DNA from: Phylloscopus collybita
Lineage: Eukaryota; Chordata; Aves; Passeriformes; Phylloscopidae
NCBI GenBank assembly: GCA_027886175.1
Contig: JAJNNQ010000006.1
Location: 7,564,001-7,628,000 of the forward strand
DNA: 64,000 bases
Reading direction: 5' to 3'
Each line of letters begins with the position of its first letter. Positions within the stretch are counted from its first letter, which is position 1. The notes under the pieces are model-generated. The model searched no databases and had not been told where the DNA came from. It saw nothing but the letters and a program-made list of their open reading frames with translations. This document shows, in pieces, positions 14,915 to 27,434 of the stretch. The position numbers and the translations under genes were made by a program.

Positions 14915-15305
14915 AGTTCATCCATGCAGACCTCCTGGACTTTTTTTCACAGGTTACCCTTCACTGGGCTGCACTGCTGCTGATCTTGGAGAAAGTGATA
15001 GTTGATTATCAGCCAGCTTTATTTATCCCCTCCTTCCTCCAGGGCTTTATTTCACAATACTCTACCAAGAGGGTCCCTGAAGAGCCCAAAGTCTGCTTTC
15101 CCAAAGTCCAGGTACTGAGCTTCCTGTAGACCATCCTCACTTTCCTGAGGATATTAAACTCCATCATTTCATGGTCACTGCAGACAAGCTTTCCCTTGAG
15201 CTTCACATTCCTTACCAGTTTTTCCTTGCTGGTGAGAACAAGGTCCAGCATAGCATCTCTCCTCTCCTCATCAGCTCCTCTTCACTTGGAGAAGTGACAG
15301 ACTAT
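14915..15305 (-). mobile_element. CR1 LINE fragment, endonuclease region (decayed)
   Basis: The minus strand has an 80-codon open frame (15009-15251) with the CR1-type endonuclease signature: LDLVL, then a KLKGKL-like stretch, then CSDHEMMEF with the conserved Ser-Asp-His triplet. Sequence similarity continues on the 3' side of the LINE to about 14915. CR1 is the dominant non-LTR retrotransposon of birds, and this segment lies between its endonuclease and reverse-transcriptase domains. The fragment is missing both ends and is clearly degraded, so it is inactive. The neighbouring CR1 3'-end piece at 15310 is on the wrong side to be the same copy, so two insertions or a rearrangement are implied. 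Confidence 0.65.
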
Positions 15306-15309
15306 GCTA

Positions 15310-15475
15310 GAGTCATGGACTGGCTTGTGTTGAAAGGGATTTTATAGATCATGTAGTTCCAACCCCAGTGTTCTGGGCAGAGACATTTTCCACTAAACCA
15401 GGTTGCTCGAAGTACCATCCAACCTGGCCTTAAACACTTTCAGGAATGGGGTATCCACAACTTAACATTAGGGAA
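15310..15475 (-). mobile_element. CR1 LINE 3'-end fragment
   Basis: Read on the minus strand this resembles the 3' portion of an avian CR1. On the plus strand it shows blocks such as GATCATGTAGTTCCAACCCC, GGGCAGAGACATTTTCCACT and CAACCTGGCCTTAAACACTT, in the order expected for the reverse complement of a CR1 tail. The upstream LINE body is missing at about 15475. It is non-coding and old. Confidence 0.65.
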
Positions 15476-16524
15476 AAGTTCATTTGATTAGGAAAAAGAA
15501 TTGCAATGCTGATGAGAAAGTTACATTGCTATATGGGGAAATGATAGCATAAGTTAACAGTTGATAATTTTTCCCTTACCATTTTGAACATACTGCAATA
15601 CTCGCTCAATATAGCAAGGTGAAATTAACTGGCTTATCAGCTGCCAATCTACTGCTCTTGTGTAGCCAAGCTATATTCACAGTTCTATAGATCTCATCCT
15701 CTAAAAAAGCCTCAAAACCTTGAGTTGTTTACTTACAGATTGGAGGGCATTGAGATAAACTTATCTTCAAATCAAAAATGTAACTCAGTCTTGTCATTTT
15801 GTGTCAGATTGGCTGCTATACTGAAAAAAAGTACTCTTTGGTTCAAATGGGTCTGGAAAAGACAGAAAACATTTGCCTGGTTTGAGCATTCTATCTTCTT
15901 TTCTTGGCAGCAGCCTTTCTCTCACAGTTTATTTCATGTAAAATCAGGAAATGAAAGATTTCCTGGATATTGGAAAATACTTTGATTAAGCCAAAAATGT
16001 TGCAAATGGACAGAGGATTATATGCTAACATTAGAAAGTGATTCAGAGTCACTGATGAGCAACAGATGTAATATTTGACTCAGAATAAACAAAATTCAGT
16101 GGACATGGAAAAAGAATGGAGGTAACTAGGAAGGAGTCCATATAGACTATCCAGACAAAATAGTACTCACCTCTGTTGTCAACACTGCTAGTGTCAAGCC
16201 ATTTGCTAAGATGTTAAAAATTTCACTCATCCAATGATACAGCTGGAATTAGTAATGAGGATTGGGTGTTTTATTTTTTTTTGTTGTTGTTTTCTGTATT
16301 CCTCACCCAATAGGGGTATACACACTCAAAAGGTAAACAAGCATTTGTTGGAAAGCGTAACCCTCCAGACTCACTTCTTCTTTGGCTTTTCTTTGTGTAC
16401 AGTCTAGGAAGTGATGCTATGCATAAAAAATACACATTCAGATTATAGGACCTTGTTTGATCTTTTCTGAACAGCAGTCTGCTGCATTTCATTGGCAGAT
16501 TTTTCTGTCAATTATTCACGTAGG
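15476..16524. other. Non-coding stretch between CR1 pieces, no gene seen
   Basis: AT-rich sequence with short chance frames only. I recognise no repeat or gene. Confidence 0.5.
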
Positions 16525-16990
16525 TCATAGACACTCAGAACAATGTAGCTTAGAAGGGACCTCCAGAGGTAATACTGTCTAGGCTTCTCCTCAGACCAGG
16601 GTACTGTGAATCTCTACAGTGATGGAGACTACACAGGCAACCTGTTCCAGTGTTTGACCCTCTTCATGACAAAATTGAATTTCCTTATGCTGAGTTGAAA
16701 TACTGCATATTGCAACTCATATTGCAGCTCATCATTTACCCCTGCTCCCAGTTTACAAAGCTCAGAAGGCTTTGTCTTTTGCTCTGCCATTATAAACAGC
16801 AGTGTCTCTTTGGCTCATTCTTCTCACCATTGAACAGGCCCAGCTATCTCTGCTTCTCCTGGTCATATGTTCCAGCTTCCTGAACACCTGTGTGTCCCTT
16901 GATGGACTTCCTCCAGTATATCAAATCTCTCTGGTATATAGGAGCCCAAAACCTGATGCAGTATTCCGAGTGCAGTCCCAAATTTTACTG
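16525..16990 (-). mobile_element. CR1 LINE 3'-region fragment
   Basis: This is the reverse complement of a diverged avian CR1 3' region. From low to high coordinate it holds a GACCTCCAGAGG-like tail, the GGCAACCTGTTCCAGTGTTT block (about 16637), the GAACAGGCCCAGCTATCTCT block (about 16833) and the CTGATGCAGTATTCCGAGTG block (about 16953). The order is right for a minus-strand copy. Frames of 66-77 codons here are remnants or chance. Confidence 0.65.
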
Positions 16991-17974
16991 GCAACTTCAT
17001 AAAATCAGAGAACTTTGGCAAAATTTGGAGCAGCGTTCAATCTACATAAAACATTTCACAAAGCATTAACTTAGACCATCCCACTCGGGAAATTCCAAAT
17101 CCATCTGATTTTAAATTACTCAAAACTCCAAGAAGAGAAAATTAGAATAAGAAAGAGAATAAGACAGAAGATACAGAAAAGGATAAATTCAGCTATCACG
17201 CTTGGCTTCCATCAGCGTCTCAGCCGATATAACATGCAAGGAAAGGTAAGGTCATGACGTGTTTTCCTCATGCTTCAGTTTAAATATCCTTTGGCTTTCC
17301 CAGGCCCTTCCTCCAGGTGGGACTGCCTGCCTCGTGGCTGCTCAGGAGCTGGGTTATGGGCTCCAGAGGCAGGTGTGGAGCATTGCCTCTGCCATGCCAG
17401 GGATTGGCAGACACTTCAGAGTGGGATACAGGCCCAGGGGGAGTGGGGTGGGCAGAGCAGGGCATCTCCTCACCAAAGCAAAGCCTGACCTGTCCCTTCT
17501 ACCACACACACCTTCCTGAAATGTTTGGAACCAGTAGTCCTTCTGGTCTCCCACACTGAGATAGCTGTACTTTGCTCAGGCAAAGCAAAAGCAGAAAGCA
17601 AATATCACCAGTCCTTAGATTCTGCATTGGTCCTGCCACATGGATGGCCTGGAGCTGGGGTTTCAAAATAAAGAGAGCTAAAGAGAAAGAGAAAAGAAAT
17701 AGAAGAGAAAGAGAGCTAGAGAATGAAGAGGTAGGGAACCCACCCTCATTTATAGTTCACCTGCTGTATGCCACTAGATTTTTCACACTGTTTTGCTTAT
17801 GTATGTACAGCCAATTCTTCCCTGGGAAGTGAGGAGGAGGGCACAGAGACAGGGATCTGAGCGTGAGTCTCAAGGTGGAGCAGGAACTTGGCTTGGAATG
17901 GTGTAGACTCACCGCAGTGAGACCCTCTCCTCTGACTATGCACTGTCATAACTACAAAAATGTTTGACACAAAA
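16991..17974. other. Non-coding stretch with a GC-rich patch at 17260-17560
   Basis: Several overlapping 60-86-codon frames occur on both strands in the GC-rich part, which is what low stop density produces by chance. I find no domain, and no splice-flanked exon is convincing. The 17670-17725 part is an A/G-rich low-complexity run. The nature of the GC-rich patch is unknown. Confidence 0.4.
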
Positions 17975-18660
17975 CATGCTTAGGTCTGATTCTCTACAGA
18001 AGGCTGCAATTAGGTCACCTCAAAGCTTTCTTTTTTCCAGGCTGAAGAAACATATTTCTCAAAATCATTCCTCACAGAAGAAGTGCTCCATCCCTCCAAT
18101 CTCTTGGTATCCCTCTTCTGTACTCACCCCAACAGGTCCATGTCCTTCTTGGGGAGCCCATAGCTGGATGTAGTTATTTGCCCAACAGGATGACAAGAAT
18201 TTTTTCTGGAAGAGAAACTTTGCTGGAGTTCATGAAGTCTTTTAAACTTGAACAAAATAAACTCAATTATCCAGTTTATTAATGTCCCTTCATACAGCAA
18301 CTCTCCTGTTTATTGTGCCAATTTCTCCTAATTTTTTATCCTCCATAAATTAATGGAGGATGTACTCTATCCATTCTATTGCATCACTCAGATCATTAAT
18401 GAACATATCAACTCTATTGGCCTCAGCATAGATCCTTGAGGCATGCCGTTACTAGCTGGCTGCCAGTTGGATTTTGTGCTACTGGTCACTACTAATTCAG
18501 CCTGAAAATCAAGCTGATTTTCTGTGTACCTTATCATGTACTTATTTAGTCCATCTCCTGTTAATTTGGATTTAAGAAGTATATGTCAAAAGCCTTGCTA
18601 AAGACAATTCAGTAGGTCAAGAGCAATTTCTGCACAACCTTTTCCATAGATATAAGAAGT
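17975..18660 (-). mobile_element. CR1 LINE fragment, reverse-transcriptase and 3' part (decayed)
   Basis: This is the reverse complement of an old CR1 copy. At about 18040-18170 it matches the CR1 segment with TCCAGGCTGAAGAA and the CCATAGCTGGATGTAG block. At about 18390-18640 it shows the segment coding for the RT core: the ATTAATGAACATATCAACTC, CTTGAGGCATGCCG and CAAAAGCCTTGCTAAAGAC blocks, whose minus-strand translation corresponds to the palm region of CR1 RT. Many indels break any frame. The 18181-18380 part is less clear and may include other sequence. Confidence 0.55.
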
Positions 18661-21600
18661 TAATTTTTTAGTTAAGAGTTAGATAAAACAACTGTAAGAG
18701 GAATTATGTTAGTTATGGTTCTTAAGGAACAGCTACATTTAATGGTAAGAAGTGATCAGTGAATCCAAATGAAAATGGTTTCACAACTGATTGAAATATC
18801 AGGGAAAGAGATTTGGCACACACCTAAGGTCTTTTCTTCATCTGAAAAACTACAGCAGAAGGATTCCTCTCATTTTAAAACAAACACTAGCTGTTGGCTA
18901 TCAGAAAGTACTGTGCTAATGCACGAGTCTCAAATATTCATCCTTATTTGTCAGAAAACATGAAACATAAAACATACCTTAAATGCCTACGCTTTTCAGA
19001 GGGACAAATCATATTGGACAATAATAATTTAACAATTGCCAATAATTTATCTTAATTGACGAATTCCTGGAGAGATTACTTGGATATATTAGGCCTGCTA
19101 GTGTAAGAACAAAGAACATAAGAAATATTTATGGCACACAAAGGTGTAAGCAGTTCAAAGTTTGTCTTTTTTTTCATCAGAAGATTCAAGAGTTTTCTTA
19201 TAAATGTGTATTTGAACAGAACATAAATGAAGATTTTTCTATGTAGCAGCTGAGAAGCACTATTTGTGATAACAAATAAATTAATAAACAAATAATCTGT
19301 CACCCTTCACTTTTTTAAGTCTTGTACTGGGAAAGATAGCCAAATCTCAGAAATATTTCAATGGTAACCATACATATGTTAAAAAAAAAAATACTGAGAA
19401 AATAATGTAAAATTCTGAGATTTAATTATGACTTGTCCACTTACTTTTCCCTTTATTTTCAAGAGAATTGCCTAATAATGCTTATTGTCCTTTTTCAGCA
19501 AACACCTAATCATTTTTCTTGGCCTTACTGGAAAATTATTGCTGCTAACCCACACAGTGATGAAAACAAAGTCTTCTAACCACTGCAGAAAGGAACAAAA
19601 AATGACATAAAGCATCATTGATAACATTTATATGGGTTCTGTTTTCAATTATATTCCTTAGAAGTATGCTATAGGGAAGGATGGAGTCCCAAGTCTTATG
19701 AATATTTAGCATAGTACAGGGAAAATAAATTATGTCAAATCTGAGATGCTGCCAACAAAAAAAATGTAAAATAGTGCCATGGAAGTTAAGGGCAATTCTA
19801 GGCCTTAGGCATTATTTCATAGATAGCATCTGGAGATCCCTCTTTTCCTGTTCTGTTCCAAAAGAATCAGTTCTTTGAGACAAAGTCAGAAGGGGATTAA
19901 CTCTGTTACTTCTCTGAGGAAGACACCCTAGGGAATAGGGAACTCTTGGGTATTTAGTGTTTCCTGCTGATTCCCTTGCTGCTGTACAAGTTATAACCTA
20001 GTGCTTCCATAAACCCCTTACAAGGATTGGCTTTTTTTTTTTTTTTTTTTTTTCGTTCAGATTTGCCAAGTATGACTAATAAACCAATGCATTTACATGT
20101 AGTTAGCCCACAGGGGTTTGAGGATTAATCCCTTACAAAGATATCTGGTCCTCAAGTGTAAAGAAAATTATTCTAGCAGGAACAAGCAATTTCCCCTCAA
20201 GGTGAAACAAAGACTACAACTAGGAAAAGATTTAAGAGTAAAGAAAAACAATTCTGTATTGAGTCTGGTCCTGCCAAATAGGACGATATGGAAGATATTT
20301 AAAGGATGTTCATCTCTTGAAAGACTGTTTGTTTCTCTTCAAGGAATATGATTTGGCATGATGATATATATCTGTAGTCCCATATGTAGTCCTGTTTGCA
20401 GAAAGCATATTGATAGCAAGCCTATGAAATTAGCATGAGGATGGTTAAAAAGGTTAGTTATACATAAAACTGTAACTTTTTTGTTTCATTTGAGCATCAA
20501 AGTATGAAGTGCTTTTAAGGAAAAAAAAATCTGTATGTATTAGCAGTTAATAACGTTATGTAAAAGATGTCATTCAGATCTGTCTCCAAAAGTCATGCTA
20601 CAGCTGCATTCTAATTAGTTCATTATAAAGTATGTTGAAATGCAGCAACTGGGATTAATTGTTAAACTGCTCTCTACAGCATTAGAATGACTTTTGAGCA
20701 TCGGGGAAAGAGAGAAAATCTTACAAAGATAAAGTCAGATTTTTATGTGTTGCCAGGTCTGAAATACCAACATAAGAGCAAAACTGTTTGGAAAACTTTA
20801 TATTATTTGCTATTATGAATGCTCATAACTGGCAAATGAGCACCTATCTTTAACTAAGGATATTTGAAATGCAGGAAACAGACTTTTGGACATTTAATAA
20901 TCCTAAAAAGATTGATTTATGACATATGATGTAAACCTGACTAATTCGATCGAATTCTGTGGTACAATGTCAGCCCTACTTATTATGTAATACTTCAGTG
21001 GTTAGGATACTCACCCCAGAAGTAAACAAATTTACGGGACTTCCTTCATTCTAATTTGATTTGAAATAACAGTTTCATCATCCTACAAATGTTCAATAAA
21101 TACCCCCTTCTGACTCTAACATACATTCTGATCCCAACCAGAATTGTGAGCCACTTTATATATAATGCAAACTCAGAACACAACTATTAGATTCCAGAAT
21201 GAGTGCTGATAGAGCTGCAATCAGACATACAGCCATCTTCCATCTAAGGAGGATGGAATCATCAGCACCATCCTTGATGTTTTAAATCAATGATTTTGTA
21301 TTATAAGATACTTTAGCAGAGCAAGAAACTAAATCTCAGACACAGGGACCTGAATCCAAAGTTAAAGTCATCTGTGTTGTGGCCCTCTGTTCTGGATCTG
21401 TGGATCCCAAGCATGTGGTGTCCAACTCATTTTGAACTAGATGAGAGGTAAAATCAATAAATATATTTCCAGAAGTTCATATAGGTGCTTTGTAAGCTAG
21501 AAGGTCTTGTTTTGACCTTATATAAACTGTAATTAAGCAGGTAATTAGATGAGTACTTAGTTTAATCACACAAATATTGTTATGCTGTTGTCATCCATGA

Positions 21601-24600
21601 AAGTGTTCACCTGCTTAGAAGAAGGTACATAGTACTATTACTGAATGAAATCTTTGTCTGACTAGTTCATTTGCATGCATTTCAATTAAATAAGTTCTCC
21701 TTTTCTGGCTTTTTTTTTTTTCCCCCCAATAGATGACTTTAAAAGATCTTCATTACTTTCTAATTGCCAAAACTGCTGTTGACTATTTTGTCTCTTGGTG
21801 ACAAGTAGATTTGAAGTAATTCAGCAATTTAAAACTTTCATTAATTTCATCCTTCTCCCATTTAGGAATTGGACTAATCTTTGTACTATGCTCTCATCAG
21901 AATCTGTTGTAGCTCATCTGATTTCCTCTAACCCTCTGACTACATTAATTTCCACCCCATTTTGGCTACTTTTCACTCTATGAGGTTATCAGTTTTTGTA
22001 CAGCTATTCTTGTCTTAGGGTATCACTTGTTTTTAAGTCCTTAAGTCCTCCAACAGAGGTTTTAAGCTCCTGTTGTAAGGTAAAAAAATCAATTTTTGAT
22101 ATATCTATCCACATGAAAATTGGAAAGATGAGCTGGCTGGAGTCAGATGAGACTGGCTGTGTCATAGGGGCTGTCCTAAAAAAAACCACTGCCAACAAAT
22201 GGGCACTTGTGTCCAAAACTGCTTTATGCTTTCCAACTTGTCCACTTCCTCAGTTTTCTGTTTGGCTGCACAGTGGAAGAACTAGGACCAAGTTCAGCAC
22301 TAAGGTCAAAACTCATTTGTGCTGATGTGTCACAAATACTTAAACCAATAGCAAAAATGCACGGAAATAATGTAAAAATAACTGTTTGGCTGTTAGTTTT
22401 GGATGAGTTAAATCTGTACTGCAAAACATAAGCAACTGAAATAATGAAGTACTGTAAGAGTAAAATGCTCTAGGGTAGATACTTAGAGATGAAAGAAAAC
22501 TTGACAGAAAAGCTCTGTTTTCCTCAGCCTTCAATAACATTTTTTTCTCTTCCTGTTTATCCAGTGTCAAAGATAACACTCCTGCCAAATCAAACTGCTG
22601 CCTCTTTATATTGTAACTTCTGTCAGCAGACAATCCATTTCAAAATCATCTACATATCTGATAATTACTGCATCAAGGAAAGGTAGTACATGAAAATAGA
22701 GCAGGACTGCAGGACTGTAACTCTTTTGAGGCCCTAAATCTCTGACTATATAAAGAAAAATATTAATACAGCAAACCATATGAATCTTTATTCTCGATAC
22801 ATTGCCATTAAAACATTTAATGTGAATTGAATTTATATTGATGTCTTTTCAGACTTCCACAGAAATAAGGGACTTGACGGAAATACATAATGAGAACAGT
22901 ATAAAGTTCCTTAGTCCTTTGTGTTTTACCAGAGACTGATCTGTGTTGCTGGTCTGGTTTTGTGTCACTGAAGCTGGAGGTTTAACCATTGCCTTTATTA
23001 AAGAGGGATGAAAGACCCCCATGATGCATATGTGATATTAAACTGCAGAATACCAAGGGTTTGCCACCCAATCATATAAATAAACAGCTACTCATGTGCT
23101 TACATGTATGCATTAAAAATACAAGACACACGGTGGAAAAGGATGGACAAAGCTGCTGGGCCACACATACAGGTGGATACAGGCTGCTAAAATGACCACT
23201 AGAAGAGTCTTTGCTGAAAGACTGTCTGGGTTAAGTGAAGAATGAGCATGGAAATCATCAGCTGATTTATATCTTTTAGGTTCAGGGAAACAATGTTTAT
23301 TGTTTTTACACTGTTAGTAAACAAGTAACTTCCTTATTCCTAATTCCCTGTGAGCTGCTGTGATTCTGAACTACAGAGGGCCACTCAGGTAAAAGAAAAA
23401 GATGGGTAGAGAAGGGATAAGGGAGTGTGTAAATAAATCGCAAAGAAGAAAGAAGTATTTAAGTATTTTGAATCCAGATTCTGTTTCATTGAAATACATT
23501 ATATATTGAAATACATTTCCTAAGTTATCTCTTGGATTTTTATGGCTAATTCATAACTCAGTTGAAATGACTATGCTAAAATGATCTCATTGCAATTTGT
23601 ATAAAAACTTACAATGTAAGAAAATCCTTCTGTTTTTTCTTAGATTAAATTTGAATGTAATACATTTTCTTCTTTGTTAAGCAGAAATTTGCTTCCTCAT
23701 CTCCAGTATGATCATGTTTGTAAATTTTGTGAATTACCATGAGCCTGCTGTACGGCATCTGGACCATGGGAAGCCCATTAGCATGTTGCTGGATGGTGTG
23801 ATACAGCAATAAAAGATTTATGTATGGGACAGTACTCAAAGGAGATACTGTGTTTCCAGTCTCATGACTACTTCTTCATCTAAATAATTTCCTTTTTACA
23901 TTTTTTTTATAAAAATCTTATCTTAAATAGAAATTAGGTTGGAAAGTAGTATTGATTACTTACCAGTGAATTTCCTGAAAGGGAGCAAAAGCATCTACTT
24001 CTCTCTGGCCTCTTTAATTATGATGTTCAAGTTCCAGTGAAACCATTTGACTTGTTGGCATGTGTTTTTTTTTATTCTCAAAGGAAAATATATCTTCCAG
24101 AAATTATTAAGAAACACTGTTGTTCTCAGAAGACAACATTATGTCTGTTTTTGAGACATATGTGTCACATTTTGATATATCTTGTCAGGTTTAATCAATC
24201 CTGTTGATGTATGTGAGACATGATCCAATTTCACATGATCAGAATTGCTTCATTTGACATACCACCATGTGACATTGAAGGTCAAATTGCAAACAATAAC
24301 AAACAAACAAAAACTTTAAACTCTATTAAAATATTTTAGAAGAACAGAAGTAAATTTTTAAACACAGATAAAGTTCTTAGATTTTAAATACTTACATTTT
24401 AACTATTTGTTGTATTTTGGTGGCCAATTTAGATTTTGTGATATTATGAATTCAACCAGTAGTTGTAACTCAGCACAGGGATGGAGCCTTAAGACTCTTT
24501 GGGTTGATAACTCATTTGTAAAGACAAATAGAACAATCTGAAATGGAGAATGAGGAGGTGTTTGCCCTTTTGTTTGTGAAGGCTGGGTAGATATAGTACT

Positions 24601-25244
24601 GAAGTGTACAGCACAAACCCTTATGAATCCAAAGGTATTCCCTGCCATTACATATACGTTTTCTACAAAAAAATATGTACTAAAAGACAAAATGTTGATT
24701 TATCCTGATTTCTACAAATAAACCTGAACCAAACAAAAAAGCTCCAGCTTCTTATGGAGCTCTGATAAGGGTGGGTATTTATTTATTAATTTACCCAGCT
24801 GATAGCTGATTTCTGGAAAAACAAGCAAGCAAACAGGCAAACTGGGTTATAGCAGATTTTGTTTCAAATGTATGTGAATTCACTTGAATTTGTGTGAATG
24901 ATTTCCTGTGAATGAATTTATTTTTACTATCTTCCATCTGTAGCAAAATTCCAGCTTCTCTTCCAAGTGTCACAGGTGTTGAGCAAAAATTTTTATCATA
25001 AAAAGTTTCTGGAATACTCAGTGTTTCAAATTTGTGTTGAATAATGTTTACTGATATGGTTTTAAGAAGTTCTTTACCAGTAGATTTCAAGTTACTGCTG
25101 GACCATAACCATGCACTTCTAAGAAACCTGGACATTTTTGTTTCTCTGAACTATACCTCACTGAGTTACCTTTTCTTTTATAAGTTTACTTGCAATAAAA
25201 CTATAGAAATTAAGAAATCAGAAATGAGTCAAGGCCTGAAATAA
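18661..25244. other. AT-rich non-coding stretch, no gene seen
   Basis: Only short frames occur, the longest being 114 codons and without any domain. A homopolymer of about 22 T lies at 20032-20053 and a perfect 14-bp palindrome AATTCGATCGAATT at 20943-20956. No repeat family is recognised. Confidence 0.5.
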
Positions 25245-25740
25245 TTGTCTGGTGCTCTATGATGATGGAGCAGGGAATAACTGCATTCTGTGAAGGATCC
25301 CTATCAGAGCAGGTGGATATTCCTGAGAGAGCTGCACTCCAAGAGAACCCCATGCCAGAGCACAGGCCAAGTGTGAGAAGGAAGGATCAGCAAAGAACTC
25401 CCCATAACTACTGACCATAACCCCACGTCCTCAACCTCTGCTGTTTGCACGGAGTGAATCTTATCTAGGAAAGTGGGGGAAGGAAAGCTGTGGTAAAATT
25501 TTTCTGTGTTTTTTCACTATCCAAATAAGTAATTAATTTTTTTCTTATTGCAAATAAATGACATTTGTTTACAAGTTCAGTCTCTGTTGCCTGTGATGGT
25601 AACTAGTAAGTAGTCTCCTTGTTTTTGTCTTGAACCATGAGCTTTCTCATCCCATTTTCTCCCCCATACCACTAGGGAGGGAAAACAAGTGAGCAGTTAG
25701 GTGTGTGTTTGGCTGTTTGCTAAGGCTGGCTCAACACAAA
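25245..25740 (+). mobile_element. Avian retroviral LTR, 3' part (decayed)
   Basis: The right part reads like the end of a widespread avian LTR. A GCAAATAAATGA block at about 25549 carries the polyadenylation hexamer AATAAA. It is followed by TTCAGTCTCTGTTGCCTGTG, then a TTGAACCATGAGCTTTCTCA block, a GGGAGGGAAAACAAGTGAGC block and a GGCTGGCTCAACAC end. The left part (25245-25450) has degraded units with repeated GAGCAG motifs typical of the same LTR. The 5' portion is missing. Recognition is from memory of avian LTR sequence; the family name is not assigned. Confidence 0.55.
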
Positions 25741-27434
25741 TACACAAACATTTTTTATTTATGTGTGACATATGAAGAAGTACAGGTAAATGGTAACTCT
25801 TTTTCAGTGGCAGAGATTTTCTGTGTGAGAAATTTAAAAGAAAGGGGGCAAGAGTATCATATTGTGGTAGTTGCACACTTGCAAAGATAAACTTTAATCT
25901 AAGGAAAAAGGTAATTAAATTTAAATACTTGTATAAAAGTGTAATGGAGATTTACATCTGGAAAAAGTAAAAAGATATCACTGAAGAAAGACACCCTCTA
26001 ACTTTTGAACTGAGCAGATTAGTTTCACAACTTCCTTTTTGTCCATGCTTCTGTTCATAGGTCCAGAATTCATGGCATGAGGATTTGGTTCTTATATTAA
26101 TAAATATTATATTATATTACATATTATCTATATATAAAATTATATTGTGTTTTATTAATTATATTATATTAATTGTATTATAGATATCATATTATAATAT
26201 CTGTGTAGTACTTAGAAGAATTGCATATAAACAGTAAAATACATAATAAAGATAATAGCACTGTAGATATGAAAAAAATCTTCCATCATATAAAGCCAGT
26301 TTATTCAGCAGGGAATGCATTCGGACGCTGACCTTTAAATTCATTAATATAATAGAGATTCTCATATTTATTGAATACAGAAAAATAGCCCTGTGATTTG
26401 TACTTTGGGAATAATTAATTCTCCTTCTGTCAAAGGCTTGTTGAGAATATGAGGTTTTATTTTTATCTCTTGCTAGCTGTGGTCACTTCTGCAACCTGAT
26501 GACAATGTTTTTACCAATATAATCTGAAACAAATTGAGGTCAGTGTACATTTTCTCACTACCTTGCTCTCAGATTTCTTCCATGAACTGAAGAAGGTTTC
26601 AATTTACTGAAGCACTGAAGTAGGTAAGATCCAATCAAAGTAAAAGTAGAATCAATAAATGCTAACCTCAGATGGCTAAATAGTAGTGACATCAGACGGG
26701 GGGAAGTTGTTTGCAGATCCAAAATACTATTGTTTTCTATGAAGCTATATGTTTTTATATTACTTGTTTACTGAGATGTATTTAACATGTTTGAAAAACA
26801 ACAAGATGGATTTTCTGTCTAGGCTAGGAATGCATCTATATGTTTTTGCAAATGTTCAGAAAATATAAACAATCCATGGAAGCCAGTTAGATGCCAATCC
26901 AAATTCTGCTCATTTCTGTAATATGTTTCCCACTTCTTTATCTCCTAACAATTAGTGGTTGTTGTAAACAACCTATGCTTTTTTAAACATTGTAATCAAT
27001 AAAATATGCATAAAATAATCACAAAACAAATTATGTATTGAGCGGGCTACACAAATTAGGTAAAAAAATTAGTTTTAACTTTAAAGTATTCAGTTATCTC
27101 TGCTATTGTGCTTTTTTGGTATGTAAATATTCAGAAAAATATATTTTTGTGTCAGCAGTATCATATAGAAAGTATGATTTAAGAGGAAAAGATGTCATCT
27201 GTAGTTATAGAATCGTTATGGGTTTATATATACATTTAAGTTTGCTTTTAAAACAAACACATTTTTAGTTTTTGCTGAATGCAGTTAAACTGCATTATGC
27301 TCAGCGTAGCTTTGTTGTGTCAGCACTCAGACTCTTTTTTCATTCATCAGAAATTTGTATAAATCAGCATTAGCTATGATTTCCCTGTTCTATCTCCATG
27401 AATGATATATATATTTTTTTTTTCTAAAGTTGTC
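25741..27434. other. AT-rich stretch between two LTR fragments, no gene seen
   Basis: It includes a strongly AT-rich run of TATTA/TATAT units at about 26098-26205. No gag, pol or other retroviral coding trace is recognised between the two flanking LTR fragments, although they share family and orientation. Confidence 0.5.

Noticed and set aside
15009..15251. 80-codon minus-strand frame as a host gene
   Set aside because: It is the endonuclease part of a decayed CR1 LINE.
20943..20956. Palindrome AATTCGATCGAATT as an operator
   Set aside because: Short palindromes occur by chance in 64 kb, and no gene or context supports regulation.
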